A stretch of DNA of 64,000 bases, taken from Streptomyces kronopolitis. GTDB lineage: Bacteria > Actinomycetota > Actinomycetes > Streptomycetales > Streptomycetaceae. Of this stretch, positions 8,283 through 17,607 are shown piece by piece. A program made the position numbers and the translations under genes. Each line of letters starts with the position of its first letter. Positions within the stretch are counted from its first letter, which is position 1. The stretch is taken from NCBI RefSeq assembly GCF_014646275.1, contig NZ_BMND01000003.1:124001-188000 (forward strand). Reading direction: 5' to 3'. Below the pieces are notes generated by a model. It made no database searches. It worked only from the letters and a program-made list of their open reading frames with translations, and was not told the origin of the DNA.

Positions 8283-9626
8283 TCAGTCCCCCAGGACCCG
8301 CCGCAGGTACGCGTTGGTGAACCGGCGGTCGGGGTCCAGCCGGTCGCGGACCGCGGTGAACTCACCGAACCGCGGATAGGCCTCGGCCAGGTAGGCGGCG
8401 TCACGGGTGTGCAGCTTGCCCCAGTGCGGACGGCCCCCGTGCGCCGTCATGATCCGCTCGGCGGCGGCGAAGTACGCCTGGTGCGGTGTCCCCCGGAACA
8501 TGTGCACGGCGATGTAGACGGTGTCCCGGCCCGAGGCGGTGGACAGCGCGATGTCGTCGGCCGGAGCGGTGCGGACCTCCACCGGGAAGCTGATCCGGAA
8601 GTCCGAGCGCTCCACCAGGGCCCGCAGCTCGCCGAGCGCCGCGACGGCGGCCGAGCGCGGCAGCGCGTACTCCATCTCCACGAACCGCACCCGCCGCGGG
8701 GAGGTGAACACCCGGTAGGGGATGTCGGTGTAGGTGCGGGCCGACAGGGCGCGGCTGGAGAGCTTGGCGATGCCCGGTATGGCGGCCGGCACCGCCCGCC
8801 CCACGCTGCAGACGAGCTGGAACACCCCGTTGGACAGCAGCTCGTCCTCGACCCAGCCGCTGACCCTCCCGTGGGGCGCGGCCGGGCCCTGGCTGCGGTT
8901 GTTGCGCTTGGTGTTGCAGCTGCCGGTGTGCGGGAACCAGTAGAACTCGAAGTGCTCGTTCTCGGCGACCAGCTCGTCGAAGCGGTCCGTCACCTCGTCG
9001 TAGGGCATCGGCTCCTCGCGGGCGGTCAGCAGGAACTCCGGCTCCACGGCGAAGGTCAGCTCGCTGATCACCCCCAGCGCGCCCAGGCCCAGCCGCGCCG
9101 CGGCGAAGACCTCCGGCCGCTCGTCGGCGGAACAGGTCAGGCGCGAGCCGTCGGCGGTGACCAGCTCCAGGGCGGTGACCTGGGCGGCGAGCGACGCCGA
9201 GTCGCGGCCGGTGCCGTGGGTGCCGGTGGCGGTCGCCCCGGAGGCGGTCTGCTCCATGATGTCGCCCATGTTGGCCAGCGACAGCCCGTGTGCGGCCAGC
9301 GTCTCGTTGAGGTGCCGCAGCGGGGTGCCGGCGGCCACGGTCACCGTGCCGGCCGCGCGGTCGATCCCGCGGATCCCGGTCAGCCGCTCGGGGCGGATCA
9401 GCAGCCCGTCGGTGGCGGCGGCCGGGGTGAAGGAGTGGCCGGTGCCGGCCGCCTTGACCGTGAGCCCGTCCGCGGCGGCCGCGCGGATCGCGTCGGCCAG
9501 CTCCTCGGTGCTCGCCGGGGCCACGCTCCGGGCGGGCCGGGCGGCGACGTTGCCCGCCCAGTTGCGCCACACACCGCCCGTCGCGCCGCGTCCTTTCGAG
9601 CCGCCGACGGCGTTGCTGACTGCCAT
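8283..9626 (-). CDS. FAD-linked sugar-1,4-lactone oxidase (D-arabinono-1,4-lactone oxidase family)
   Basis: A 447-residue vanillyl-alcohol-oxidase-type flavoprotein. The FAD-binding N-terminal half shows KAAGTGHSFTP (residues 53-63), where the His is the usual site of covalent FAD attachment, then GDIMEQTASGATATGTHGTG near 120-139. The C-terminal half has the family's HWGKLHT signature close to the end, which supports aldonolactone or polyol oxidation (alditol oxidase/ALO family). ATG 9626 follows a strong GGGAGGGGA ribosome site. There is no signal peptide. The exact substrate is not decided by sequence. Confidence 0.85.
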   Translation of the reverse strand: MAVSNAVGGSKGRGATGGVWRNWAGNVAARPARSVAPASTEELADAIRAAAADGLTVKAAGTGHSFTPAAATDGLLIRPERLTGIRGIDRAAGTVTVAAGTPLRHLNETLAAHGLSLANMGDIMEQTASGATATGTHGTGRDSASLAAQVTALELVTADGSRLTCSADERPEVFAAARLGLGALGVISELTFAVEPEFLLTAREEPMPYDEVTDRFDELVAENEHFEFYWFPHTGSCNTKRNNRSQGPAAPHGRVSGWVEDELLSNGVFQLVCSVGRAVPAAIPGIAKLSSRALSARTYTDIPYRVFTSPRRVRFVEMEYALPRSAAVAALGELRALVERSDFRISFPVEVRTAPADDIALSTASGRDTVYIAVHMFRGTPHQAYFAAAERIMTAHGGRPHWGKLHTRDAAYLAEAYPRFGEFTAVRDRLDPDRRFTNAYLRRVLGD

Positions 9627-9869
9627 GGTGACGTCCCCTCCCGCGTCCGGCCCACGTGGCGTGGGCGCATGATGCCGGTCGCCGACGCGCACTGCCACGG
9701 CCGGGTGACGCGCCTCACACACGCGGGATCCGGCCGCGGTCGCCCGGCTCCCGGACAAGTCGTACCGACGGTAACTCCCGAACGGGCGGCGCGTGTTCAC
9801 TTCGCGCGCCCCGGTCGGACCGGCAGGCGGACGCGCGGGCGGGACCGGACCGTGCGGCACCCTCCGGGG

Positions 9870-11144
9870 CTACGCCACGCTCTCCTCGTCCTGCGGCCGC
9901 AGGACCGCGCCGCCGTGGGCGGACGGCGCCCCGGCGGCCGCCGGCTCCGTCACCGGGGAAGCCGTCTGGGGGCGGAGCCTGCGGTGGCCCGCCAGGGCCA
10001 CCAGCGCGCCGAGCACGCCCGCGGCCGCCGGCACCAGATACCCGCGGCCCGCGCCGGCGGCGTCGACCACCCAGCCGGCCGCCGACGACCCCAGCGCGAC
10101 GCCCACCGCCAGACCGGTGCCGGTCCAGCTCATGCCCTCGGTCAGCTGGGAGCGCGGCACATGCTCCTCGACCAGCGCCATCGTGGTCACCATCGTCGGG
10201 GCGATGGACAGCCCCGCGAGGAACAGCGCGACGGCCAGCAGCGGCAGCGAGTCCACCAGCTGCAGCGGCACCATGCTCACCGCGATCACGCAGACCCCCA
10301 CCACGAACCGCCGGGACGCATGCCCCCGCAGGTGCAGCAGCCCGAAGACGGCACCGGCCGCACACGAGCCGAGCGCGTAGACCGCCAGCACCAGGCTGGC
10401 CGCGGCCTTGTGCCCGGTCTCCTCGGCGAAGGCCACCGTCACCACGTCGATCGCCCCGAAGATCGCACCGGTCGTCACGAACGTCACCACCAGCACCTGC
10501 AGCCCCCGCGAGCGCAGCGCCGATCCCTTGACGTGCAGCTCCCGCGGATGCGGCACCGGCTCCGTCGTGCGCTGCGCCGTCAGCCAGAAGACGCCGACGG
10601 CCAGGAAGACGGCGGCCAGCAGGGGTCCTGCCTCCGGGAACCACACGGTGGACAGGCCGATGGACAGGATCGGCCCGAAGATGAAGCACGTCTCGTCGAC
10701 GATCGACTCCCACGCATAGGCGGTGTGCAGCTCGCGCGGGGAGCCCCGGTAGATCTCCGCCCAGCGGGCCCGGATCATCGAGCCGATGCTGGGCACGCAC
10801 CCGGCCCCCGCCGCGAAGACGAACAGGGTCCAGTCCGGCCAGCCCTGCTGCGCGCTCAGCAGCAGACCGGCGACCGCGGCGATCGACACCAGGGTGGCCG
10901 GGCGCAGCACCCGGCTCTGGCCGTGCCGGTCCACCAGCCGGGAGATCTGCGGGCCGAGCACCGCGGCGGACAGCGCGAGGGTCGCGGACAGCGCGCCCGC
11001 CAGGCCGTAGCGGCCGGTCAGCTGGGAGACCATCGTGACCACGCCGATGCTCATCATCGACAGCGGCATCCGGCCCAGCAGTCCGGCGGCGGAGAACGAC
11101 TTGGTACCGGGGCGGCCGAAGATGGCGCGGTAGGGACTGGGCAA
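9870..11144 (-). CDS. MFS transporter, 12-TM
   Basis: A 424-residue major facilitator superfamily protein. Hydrophobic segments recur through the full length, starting with the region around LLGRMPLSMMSIGVVTMVSQ. A helix 2-3 loop motif SRLVDRHGQSRVLRP at about residue 70 corresponds to the conserved MFS G-x-L-x-D-R-x-G-R-x pattern. It is likely a proton-coupled exporter of small molecules. It lies upstream of the oxidase gene on the same strand with a 243-base gap and is divergent from ferrochelatase. No substrate can be assigned. Confidence 0.82.
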   Translation of the reverse strand: MPSPYRAIFGRPGTKSFSAAGLLGRMPLSMMSIGVVTMVSQLTGRYGLAGALSATLALSAAVLGPQISRLVDRHGQSRVLRPATLVSIAAVAGLLLSAQQGWPDWTLFVFAAGAGCVPSIGSMIRARWAEIYRGSPRELHTAYAWESIVDETCFIFGPILSIGLSTVWFPEAGPLLAAVFLAVGVFWLTAQRTTEPVPHPRELHVKGSALRSRGLQVLVVTFVTTGAIFGAIDVVTVAFAEETGHKAAASLVLAVYALGSCAAGAVFGLLHLRGHASRRFVVGVCVIAVSMVPLQLVDSLPLLAVALFLAGLSIAPTMVTTMALVEEHVPRSQLTEGMSWTGTGLAVGVALGSSAAGWVVDAAGAGRGYLVPAAAGVLGALVALAGHRRLRPQTASPVTEPAAAGAPSAHGGAVLRPQDEESVA

Positions 11145-11311
11145 CGGGGGCGCTCCGCCGGTGAGGACCGAAGATCGGTAAGGAATGTCTGCAGCCGATA
11201 CAGCTTACGGGCCCGGCGCCGCCGGCCGCCTCCGGATTTCGGGCACGGCTACGACTGGGCCCGCCGGGGCCAGCCCGCCGCCCCCGGAGGAAGGGTGGCA
11301 GGATCGACGGC

Positions 11312-12466
11312 ATGCCCGAACAGTGCGATCCCCGTCCTTATGACGCCCTGCTGCTGCTGTCCTTCGGCGGCCCGGAGGGGCCCGATGACGTCGTCCCGTT
11401 CCTGGAGAACGTCACCCGCGGCCGCGGCATCCCCCGGGAGCGCCTCAAGGAGGTGGGGCAGCACTACTTCCTGTTCGGCGGCGTCAGCCCCATCAACGCC
11501 CAGAACCGCGAGCTGCTGGACGCGCTGCGCGAGGACTTCGCGGAGAACGGACTGGACCTGCCCGTCTACTGGGGTAACCGCAACTGGGCGCCCTACCTGA
11601 CCGACACCCTGCGCACCATGGTCCACGACGGACACCGCCGGATCGCCGTCCTGGCGACCAGCGCCTACGCCTCGTATTCGGGCTGCCGGCAGTACCGCGA
11701 GAACCTCGCCGACGCGCTCACGGCCCTGAAGGCCGAGGGCCTGGAGCCGCCGCGGGTCGACAAGCTGCGGCACTACTTCAACCACCCCGGCCTCCTGCGC
11801 CCGATGATCGACGGGGTGCTGGCGTCGCTGGCCGCCCTGCCCGCCCCGGTGCGCGACGGCGCCCACCTCGCCTTCACCACGCACTCCATCCCCACCGCCG
11901 CCGCCGACACCTCCGGCACGCCCGCCGAGCACACCCAGGACGGTGCGGGCGGCGCCTACGTCGCCCAGCACCTCGACGCGGCGCGGGTGATCGCGGACGC
12001 GGTCCGCGACCGGACCGGTGTGGACCACCCCTGGCGGCTCGTCTACCAGTCCCGCAGCGGCGCCCCGCACATCCCCTGGCTGGAGCCGGACATCTGCGAC
12101 CACCTGGAAGCGGCGCACGCCGACGGCGTCCCGGCCGTCGTCATGGTCCCCGTCGGGTTCGTCTCGGACCACATGGAGGTCAAGTACGACCTCGACACCG
12201 AGGCCGCCGCCAAGGCCGCCGAGCTGGGACTGCCGGTCACCAGGTCGGCCACCGTGGGTGCCGACCCGCGGTTCGCCGCGGCCGTCCGCGACCTCCTCCT
12301 GGAGCGCGCGGCCGCGGAACGGGGCGCGACCCCGCAGCGCTGCGCCCTGGGCGCCCTCGGCGCGGGGCACGACCTGTGCCCGGTCGGCTGCTGCCCGGCG
12401 CGCAGCCCCCGCCCGGCCGCCGCCGGCGCCGACTGGCCCGGCCCGGTCGCCGAGGCCCGCGCGTAA
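11312..12466 (+). CDS. hemH: Ferrochelatase (coproporphyrin ferrochelatase type)
   Basis: Inserts ferrous iron into a porphyrin in haem synthesis. In actinobacteria the substrate is normally coproporphyrin III and the enzyme is also called CpfC. The 384-residue protein begins [19 protein letters not shown] and [11 protein letters not shown], the family N-terminus. The iron-site region is seen as FTTHSIP (conserved His) at about residue 190 and [15 protein letters not shown] (conserved Glu) near 275. The C-terminal extension contains a cluster of cysteines (about residues 345-365), consistent with the [2Fe-2S]-type C-termini known in actinobacterial ferrochelatases. Confidence 0.93.
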   Translation: MPEQCDPRPYDALLLLSFGGPEGPDDVVPFLENVTRGRGIPRERLKEVGQHYFLFGGVSPINAQNRELLDALREDFAENGLDLPVYWGNRNWAPYLTDTLRTMVHDGHRRIAVLATSAYASYSGCRQYRENLADALTALKAEGLEPPRVDKLRHYFNHPGLLRPMIDGVLASLAALPAPVRDGAHLAFTTHSIPTAAADTSGTPAEHTQDGAGGAYVAQHLDAARVIADAVRDRTGVDHPWRLVYQSRSGAPHIPWLEPDICDHLEAAHADGVPAVVMVPVGFVSDHMEVKYDLDTEAAAKAAELGLPVTRSATVGADPRFAAAVRDLLLERAAAERGATPQRCALGALGAGHDLCPVGCCPARSPRPAAAGADWPGPVAEARA

Positions 12467-12511
12467 GCCGTACGCCCGCCCCACCCCCCGCCAAAGCGAG
12501 CAAGGAGCACC

Positions 12512-13357
12512 GTGCCCGACCCGCTGAACCCCGACGCCCCGCGCACCGCCGCCACACCGGCCGACGCACTCCACGACGAACTCCTGGAACTGGCCCTGGA
12601 GGCCGCCCGCCGTGCCGGGGACCTGCTGCGCGACGGCCGCCCCGCTGACCTCGGCGTCGCCGCCACCAAGTCCAGCCCCATCGACGTCGTCACCGAGATG
12701 GACCTCGCCTCCGAGAAGCTGATCACCGGCTTCCTGGCGGAGCACCGCCCCGGCGACGGCTTCCTGGGGGAGGAGGGCGCCAGCAGCGACGGCACCAGTG
12801 GCGTCCGCTGGGTCATCGACCCCATCGACGGCACGGTGAACTACCTCTACGGGCTGCCGTCCTGGTCGGTGTCCATCGCGGCGGAGAAGGACGGCGAGGC
12901 GGTCGTCGGCGTGGTGGCCGCCCCGATGCGCGGCGAGACCTACCAGGCTGTCCTGGGCCGCGGCGCGTTCAACAACGGCGAGCGCCTCCACCACCGGCCC
13001 GCCCCGCCGCTCTCCGAGGCCCTCCTGGGCACCGGCTTCGCCTACCTCGCCGAGCGCCGGGCCGCCCAGGCCGAGGTGCTGCGCACGCTGCTGCCTCAGG
13101 TCCGCGACATCCGGCGCGGCGGCTCGGCCGCGATCGACCTGTGCGACGTGGCCTGCGGACGGCTCGACGCCTACTACGAGCGCGGGCTGAACCCCTGGGA
13201 CCTGGCGGCGGGCGCCCTGATCGCCCGCGAGGCCGGCGCGCTCACCGGCGGCCGCCCCGGCCGCGCGCCCTCCGACGAGCTGACCCTCGCCGCCTCCCCA
13301 GCCCTCTTCGCGCAGCTCCAGCCGCTGCTGGAGGACCTCGGCGCCTGGCACGACTGA
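12512..13357 (+). CDS. Inositol monophosphatase family protein
   Basis: A 281-residue magnesium-dependent phosphatase of the IMPase/SuhB family. Motif A is WVIDPIDGTVNYLYGLPSWS (about residues 107-126) with the metal-binding DPIDGT. An upstream Glu lies in FLGEEGAS, and the C-terminal motif reads YERGLNPWDLAAGALIAREAG (WD-x-A-A-G). GTG 12512 follows AAGGAG and is the natural start. It lies 45 bases after ferrochelatase and is probably co-transcribed. Substrates may be inositol-1-phosphate, histidinol phosphate or a related compound. Confidence 0.88.
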   Translation: MPDPLNPDAPRTAATPADALHDELLELALEAARRAGDLLRDGRPADLGVAATKSSPIDVVTEMDLASEKLITGFLAEHRPGDGFLGEEGASSDGTSGVRWVIDPIDGTVNYLYGLPSWSVSIAAEKDGEAVVGVVAAPMRGETYQAVLGRGAFNNGERLHHRPAPPLSEALLGTGFAYLAERRAAQAEVLRTLLPQVRDIRRGGSAAIDLCDVACGRLDAYYERGLNPWDLAAGALIAREAGALTGGRPGRAPSDELTLAASPALFAQLQPLLEDLGAWHD

Positions 13358-13375
13358 CCCCGCCCGCACGCGGGC

Positions 13376-13421
13376 ACGACAGCGCCCCGGCACCATCCCC
13401 TGGATGCCGGGGCGCTGTCGT
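13376..13421. terminator. Bidirectional hairpin terminator
   Basis: Perfect 17-bp arms (13376-13392 and 13405-13421) with a 12-base loop lie between the converging phosphatase gene and the small gene at 13439. Confidence 0.75.
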
Positions 13422-13438
13422 CGTGCGCCGGGAAGCGG

Positions 13439-13615
13439 TCAGGCGTTGCTGACCGCGCCGTAGCGCACGCCGTGCTCGGTCGCCAGTCGTTGCAGGTCCT
13501 CGAGCTCTGCCTGCTCGACCTCGGCGAGGAAGTCGTCGCCCGCAGCCCGGGCCCGGTCCAGATCAGCTTCCGTGTTCTGTATGCGCTGCAAAATGCCTGC
13601 GGTGAACGCGTCCAT
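13439..13615 (-). CDS. Small acidic hypothetical protein
   Basis: A 58-residue predicted cytoplasmic helical protein (starts MDAFTAGILQRIQNTEADLD). Heptad-like spacing of hydrophobic residues suggests a short coiled coil. Function is unknown. ATG 13615 is preceded by GAGGGGG at good spacing, whereas the longer frame to 13672 starts with unlikely Pro/His-rich residues. The gene is divergent from cutR. Good codon use and a clear ribosome site support it as real. Confidence 0.65.
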   Translation of the reverse strand: MDAFTAGILQRIQNTEADLDRARAAGDDFLAEVEQAELEDLQRLATEHGVRYGAVSNA

Positions 13616-13944
13616 GTGCGCCCCCTCGTCGTGGGTCGGTGGCACGGGGTGTGCCGACGGGTGGGTGATCACTGCGTGGTCCCTGCGATGGAACAGTGCG
13701 TGGCAAAGGGTGCTTTAAGTTGCCTGATAAACAGGGTGTGATCGCGGGTGTGCAGTCGTCCTCCCCACCCGGTACCCCGGGGAAACCTCAACCCACGCGG
13801 GAATCATGGCCGTCGGGCGTCCCGGGCCGCTCTCCACCCCTCCGCACCCCTCTTACCGCCGGTTTATGGCTCTTCGGGGCAGGATGGAAGGGCTTTCGGA
13901 CAAGTTGTGCCTGCCCGCGAGGGCCCTGAGGAAGGACTAGCGAC
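13616..13944. other. Divergent promoter region upstream of cutR
   Basis: About 330 bases without a gene between the small protein and cutR, less GC-rich in part. It must hold promoters in both directions. A short palindromic CCCGGTACCCCGGGG-like stretch lies near 13770, but no regulator site was recognised with confidence. Confidence 0.4.
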
Positions 13945-14598
13945 GTGCGTGTTCTCGTCGTCGAGGACGAGCAGCTGCTCGCCGATGCGGTGGCCACCGG
14001 ACTACGCCGGGAGGCCATGGCCGTCGACGTGGTCTACGACGGCGCTGCCGCCCTGGAGCGGATAGCGGTCAACGACTATGACGTGGTCGTGCTCGACCGT
14101 GACCTCCCGGTCGTCCACGGTGACGACGTCTGCCGCAAGATCGTCGAGCTGGGGATGCCCACCCGCGTGCTGATGCTCACCGCCTCCGGCGACGTCAGCG
14201 ACCGCGTCGAGGGCCTGGAGATCGGCGCGGACGACTACCTCCCCAAGCCGTTCGCCTTCACCGAGCTGACCGCCCGGGTGCGCGCCCTGGGGCGCCGTAC
14301 GACCGTCGCGCTGCCGCCCGTGCTGGAGCGGGCCGGCATCAAGCTCGACCCCAATCGCCGCGAGGTCTTCCGCGACGGCAAGGAGGTCCAGCTCGCCCCG
14401 AAGGAGTTCGCGGTGCTGGAGGTCCTGATGCGCAGCGAGGGCACGGTCGTCTCGGCCGAGCAGCTCCTGGAGAAGGCCTGGGACGAGAACACCGACCCGT
14501 TCACCAACGTCGTACGGGTCACGGTCATGACGCTGCGCCGCAAGCTCGGCGAGCCCGCGGTGATCGTCACCGTCCCCGGCTCGGGATACCGGATCTGA
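13945..14598 (+). CDS. cutR: Response regulator CutR
   Basis: A 217-residue OmpR/PhoB-type response regulator nearly identical, as I remember it, to Streptomyces CutR. The receiver domain has acidic residues in LVVEDEQ, the phosphorylated Asp51 in VVLDRDLP, a Thr in MLTASG and a Lys in LPKPF. The C-terminal winged helix ends VRVTVMTLRRKLGEP and SGYRI. It pairs with the kinase CutS seven bases downstream. CutRS was first linked to copper and secondary metabolism and more recently to secretion/envelope stress. Confidence 0.93.
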   Translation: MRVLVVEDEQLLADAVATGLRREAMAVDVVYDGAAALERIAVNDYDVVVLDRDLPVVHGDDVCRKIVELGMPTRVLMLTASGDVSDRVEGLEIGADDYLPKPFAFTELTARVRALGRRTTVALPPVLERAGIKLDPNRREVFRDGKEVQLAPKEFAVLEVLMRSEGTVVSAEQLLEKAWDENTDPFTNVVRVTVMTLRRKLGEPAVIVTVPGSGYRI

Positions 14599-14604
14599 CC
14601 GGCG

Positions 14605-15870
14605 ATGCCCTCCCTGCCCTCGTTCTCCAAAGCGGCCGCACCGCCGCCGCCCCTGCCCCCCAAGCCCACCTGGGACCCCCGGCCGGTCAGCAGCATCCGG
14701 CCGTTCCCGTGGCTGCGCCCCACGATCCGGATCCGCCTGACGCTGCTGTACGGCGGCATGTTCCTGATGGCCGGCATCGTGCTGCTGACGATCATCTACA
14801 TGCTGGCCGCGGACGCGCTGCACGACGGCAGCACGCTGCCCCTGAAGATCCTCGGCGGCAAGTTCCAGTCGACCAGTGACCAGTGCGACCTGCCGACCAA
14901 GACGTCGGGGCCGCTGCTCCAGGCCGCCGTCGACCAGTGCCTCCAGGCCCAGCGCGCGCTGGCCCTCAACGACCTCCTCAACCGCTCGCTGCTGGCCCTG
15001 CTGGGGCTGACGGTGGTGGCCTTCGCGTTCGGCTACGCCATGGCCGGCCGCGTGCTGGCGCCGCTGGGCCGGATCACCCGGACCGCGCAGCGGGTGGCGG
15101 GCTCGGACCTGCACCGCCGCATCGAGCTGGGCGGACCGGACGACGAGCTCAAGGAGCTCGCGGACACCTTCGACGAGATGCTGGACCGCCTGGACCGGGC
15201 CTTCGAGTCGCAGCGGCGCTTCGTGTCCAACGCCTCGCACGAGTTGCGCACCCCATTGGCGATCAACAGGACGCTGCTGGAGGTCCAGCTCGCCGATCCG
15301 GACGCGTCCCCCGAGCTGGCGCAGCTCGGCAAGACGCTGCTGGCCACCAACGAGCGCAGCGAGCAGCTCGTGGAGGGCCTGCTGCTGCTCGCCCGCAGCG
15401 AGAACAAGGTCGTCGACAAGAAGCCGGTCGATCTGGCCGAGGTCGCAGCCCAGGCCGTCGACCAGACCCGCGAGGAGGCCCACGGCAAGGGCGTGGAGCT
15501 GCGCGGGGTCCGCCAGCAGGCCTTCGTCCAGGGCAACGGCGTCCTGCTGGAGCGCATCGCGCTCAACCTCGTCCAGAACGCGGTGCGCTACAACGTGCCC
15601 GAGGACGGCTGGGTGGAGGTCACCACCGAGCCGCAGACGGGCTGCGCGGTACTGGTGGTCGCCAATACGGGCCCGGTGGTCCCCGCCTACGAGGTGGAGA
15701 ACCTCTTCGAGCCGTTCCGGCGGCTGCGGACCGAGCGCACCGGCAGCGACAAGGGCGTGGGGCTGGGCCTGTCCATCGTGCGCTCGGTGGTCCGGGCGCA
15801 CGACGGCACGATCACCGCCGCACCCCGCGAGGGCGGCGGACTCGTGATGCGGGTCGTCCTGCCGCTCTGA
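14605..15870 (+). CDS. cutS: Sensor histidine kinase CutS
   Basis: A 421-residue membrane kinase, partner of CutR. It has two membrane helices (about residues 50-70 and 130-152) enclosing a sensor loop of about 60 residues containing exactly two cysteines, Cys94 and Cys112, which could form a disulphide. A HAMP domain follows (GRVLAPLGRITRTAQRVAG), then the dimerisation/phosphoacceptor box SNASHELRTPLA with His212. The HATPase domain shows N, G1 and G2 boxes (NLVQNAVRYN and DKGVGLGLSIV). The Pro-rich cytoplasmic N-terminus is usual for this family. Confidence 0.92.
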   Translation: MPSLPSFSKAAAPPPPLPPKPTWDPRPVSSIRPFPWLRPTIRIRLTLLYGGMFLMAGIVLLTIIYMLAADALHDGSTLPLKILGGKFQSTSDQCDLPTKTSGPLLQAAVDQCLQAQRALALNDLLNRSLLALLGLTVVAFAFGYAMAGRVLAPLGRITRTAQRVAGSDLHRRIELGGPDDELKELADTFDEMLDRLDRAFESQRRFVSNASHELRTPLAINRTLLEVQLADPDASPELAQLGKTLLATNERSEQLVEGLLLLARSENKVVDKKPVDLAEVAAQAVDQTREEAHGKGVELRGVRQQAFVQGNGVLLERIALNLVQNAVRYNVPEDGWVEVTTEPQTGCAVLVVANTGPVVPAYEVENLFEPFRRLRTERTGSDKGVGLGLSIVRSVVRAHDGTITAAPREGGGLVMRVVLPL

Positions 15871-16397
15871 CGCAGGCCACAGGGCGGTTGTACGCCTGCT
15901 GGAGGCGCTGCGCGCCCCGGTGCGCGGTGCTCGGACATCCGTGCGTACGATCGCCCGTCTCGCGGCCGTACACCGCCTCGCCTCCCGAGTTTGACGCGAA
16001 GGGGGGTCGGCGGGGATCCTTCGCCGAGTTCGCTTTGCGCGGAATTGAACCGGTCCGCCCACCGGTCCGTGCGTGTGTGATCCCTCACAGGCGCGAAATT
16101 CCAGCCATCTACGCTCCGTGAGCGAAAACGCCGTCGGAATGCCTGGGACGTCCGGGTTTCCGGGGGGTCGGATCACGGGAAGTACAGGTGATGGGCTGCG
16201 CGAGGTGCGACATTCGGACCGTGTACGGTCCTGATCGCCATCCAAACCGATCACCTCTTCAGGGGTGCGGTTGGGTGTCGATTGAGTAACAGACCTTGAT
16301 GTGAGGCAAAATCTCCGCCTCAGGTCGGGCACAAGTCCGGCCTCTCACGCGTTACGAGCGCTGAGACACCGCAGACACCCAGAGGGGGAGAGCGAAA
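15871..16397. other. Long intergenic region between cutS and the DUF4193 gene
   Basis: About 527 bases with no convincing protein gene. The right two-thirds are relatively AT-rich and presumably contain a strong promoter and untranslated leader for the DUF4193 gene, which has an excellent GGGGGAG ribosome site. A TTGAGT near 16281 and short inverted repeats around 16340 were seen, but no defined motif or riboswitch could be recognised. Confidence 0.45.
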
Positions 16398-16700
16398 ATG
16401 GCTACGGATTACGACACCCCACGCAAGACCGACGACGACCTCAACGAGGACAGCATTGAAGAGCTGAAGTCGCGGCGGAACGACAAGTCCGCCTCGGCGG
16501 TCGACGTCGACGAGTTCGAGCAGGCCGAGGGCCTGGAGCTGCCCGGCGCGGACCTGTCCAACGAAGAGCTGGCCGTGCGCGTGCTGCCCAAGCAGCAGGA
16601 CGAGTTCACGTGCATGAGCTGCTTCCTGGTCCACCACCGCAGCCAGCTGGCCGCGGAGGACAAGAACGGACAGCCGATCTGCCGCGACTGCGCGGCCTGA
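16398..16700 (+). CDS. DUF4193 family protein (small zinc-ribbon-like)
   Basis: A 100-residue acidic protein of the actinobacterial DUF4193 family, function unknown. The C-terminus has paired cysteines in FTCMSCFLVHH and ICRDC, forming a likely four-Cys zinc ribbon. The N-terminus is polar and probably disordered (DYDTPRKTDDDLNEDSIEEL). The gene has a long leader and strong ribosome site, suggesting high expression. By analogy with other small zinc-ribbon actinobacterial proteins it may bind RNA polymerase, but this is only inference. Confidence 0.88.
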   Translation: MATDYDTPRKTDDDLNEDSIEELKSRRNDKSASAVDVDEFEQAEGLELPGADLSNEELAVRVLPKQQDEFTCMSCFLVHHRSQLAAEDKNGQPICRDCAA

Positions 16701-16713
16701 GTTCGGTCTGCCC

Positions 16714-17541
16714 ATGGCAGGCATGAACCCGTTCCGTAAGGGCCCCAAGGGCGGCCACGGTCCAGCGGCAGGCGCACGATCACACCAGGAAAACGCGCCC
16801 GTGCCCACGGACCCGACCGCCCTCCCCACGGAGCCGACGGGCAAAGCACCGCAGGAGCGGGGCCACGGGGCCTCGCTCGAGGCCCTGACCGGCCGCGGTG
16901 CCGCAGGACGCGGTGGCAGGGTGCGGGCAGCGATCGCCGTGATCGCCGACCGCATCATCGACACCGCCCCGCGGATCCCGGTCCGCGATCTGGCGACGCT
17001 GCGCGCCCAGTTCCCCGGACTGACCCCCGAGGAGCTGGCCGACAAGCTCGTCGCGGGCGCATGCGCGGCCACCGCGACCGTCGGAGCGGGCGTCGGCGCG
17101 GCGGCGATGCTGCCCGTACCGCCCGCCATGCCGGCCGAGCTGGCCGCCGAGGTCACCGGCGTCGCCTCGGTCGAGATCAAGCTGATCGCCGAGCTGCACG
17201 AGGTCTACGGCCTGCGGCCCGCGGGCAATTTCCGGCAGCGCGCGATGGCCTGCCTGACCTCGTGGACCGAGGAACGGGGCATCGACGTCACCAAGCCGGC
17301 CTCGCTGAACTTCGCCCTCGGCGGGCAGATGCGGCGGGAGCTGCGCCGGCAGATCATGAAGCGCACCCTGCGCAACCTCCCCAACCTCACCCCGTTCATG
17401 ATCGGCGCCGCCGTCGGCGCGTTCATGAACCGCCGTGACACCGGAAAGCTCGCGGAACGCATCCGCAAGGACCTGCGCGCCCACCAGGTCCCCTGGGACG
17501 CCCTCCCCGGCTCCGCGCCGACCGCCCCGCCGCACGACTGA
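16714..17541 (+). CDS. Conserved hypothetical protein with weak membrane-associated segments
   Basis: A 275-residue protein not assigned to a known function. The first 65 residues are Pro/Gly-rich and low-complexity. The core has an Ala/Gly-rich hydrophobic segment (ATATVGAGVGAAAMLPVPPA, about residues 115-134), a conserved-looking EVTGVASVEIKLIAELHEVY, and a second glycine/alanine-rich segment near 232-240 (MIGAAVGAFMNRR) that resembles a membrane-inserting or helical-hairpin element. It starts 13 bases after the DUF4193 gene and converges with the DUF3093 gene. ATG 16723 is an alternative start. Confidence 0.7.
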   Translation: MAGMNPFRKGPKGGHGPAAGARSHQENAPVPTDPTALPTEPTGKAPQERGHGASLEALTGRGAAGRGGRVRAAIAVIADRIIDTAPRIPVRDLATLRAQFPGLTPEELADKLVAGACAATATVGAGVGAAAMLPVPPAMPAELAAEVTGVASVEIKLIAELHEVYGLRPAGNFRQRAMACLTSWTEERGIDVTKPASLNFALGGQMRRELRRQIMKRTLRNLPNLTPFMIGAAVGAFMNRRDTGKLAERIRKDLRAHQVPWDALPGSAPTAPPHD

Positions 17542-17572
17542 CGCCGCACGGCCGCCGCAGCCGCCCGCCACC

Positions 17573-17586
17573 CCGCCGTACGGCGG
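17573..17586. terminator. Short palindromic hairpin between converging genes
   Basis: CCGCCGTACGGCGG, a perfect palindrome flanked by GCCCG...CGGGC, sits between the stops of the gene ending at 17541 and the DUF3093 gene ending at 17608. Confidence 0.5.
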
Positions 17587-17607
17587 AAGCGGGCCCCCGG
17601 CCTCCGG

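Noticed and set aside
8250..11600. 1116-codon open frame on the plus strand
   Set aside because: Antisense to the lactone oxidase and MFS genes, both of which have clear motifs and ribosome sites; the predicted protein is low-complexity.
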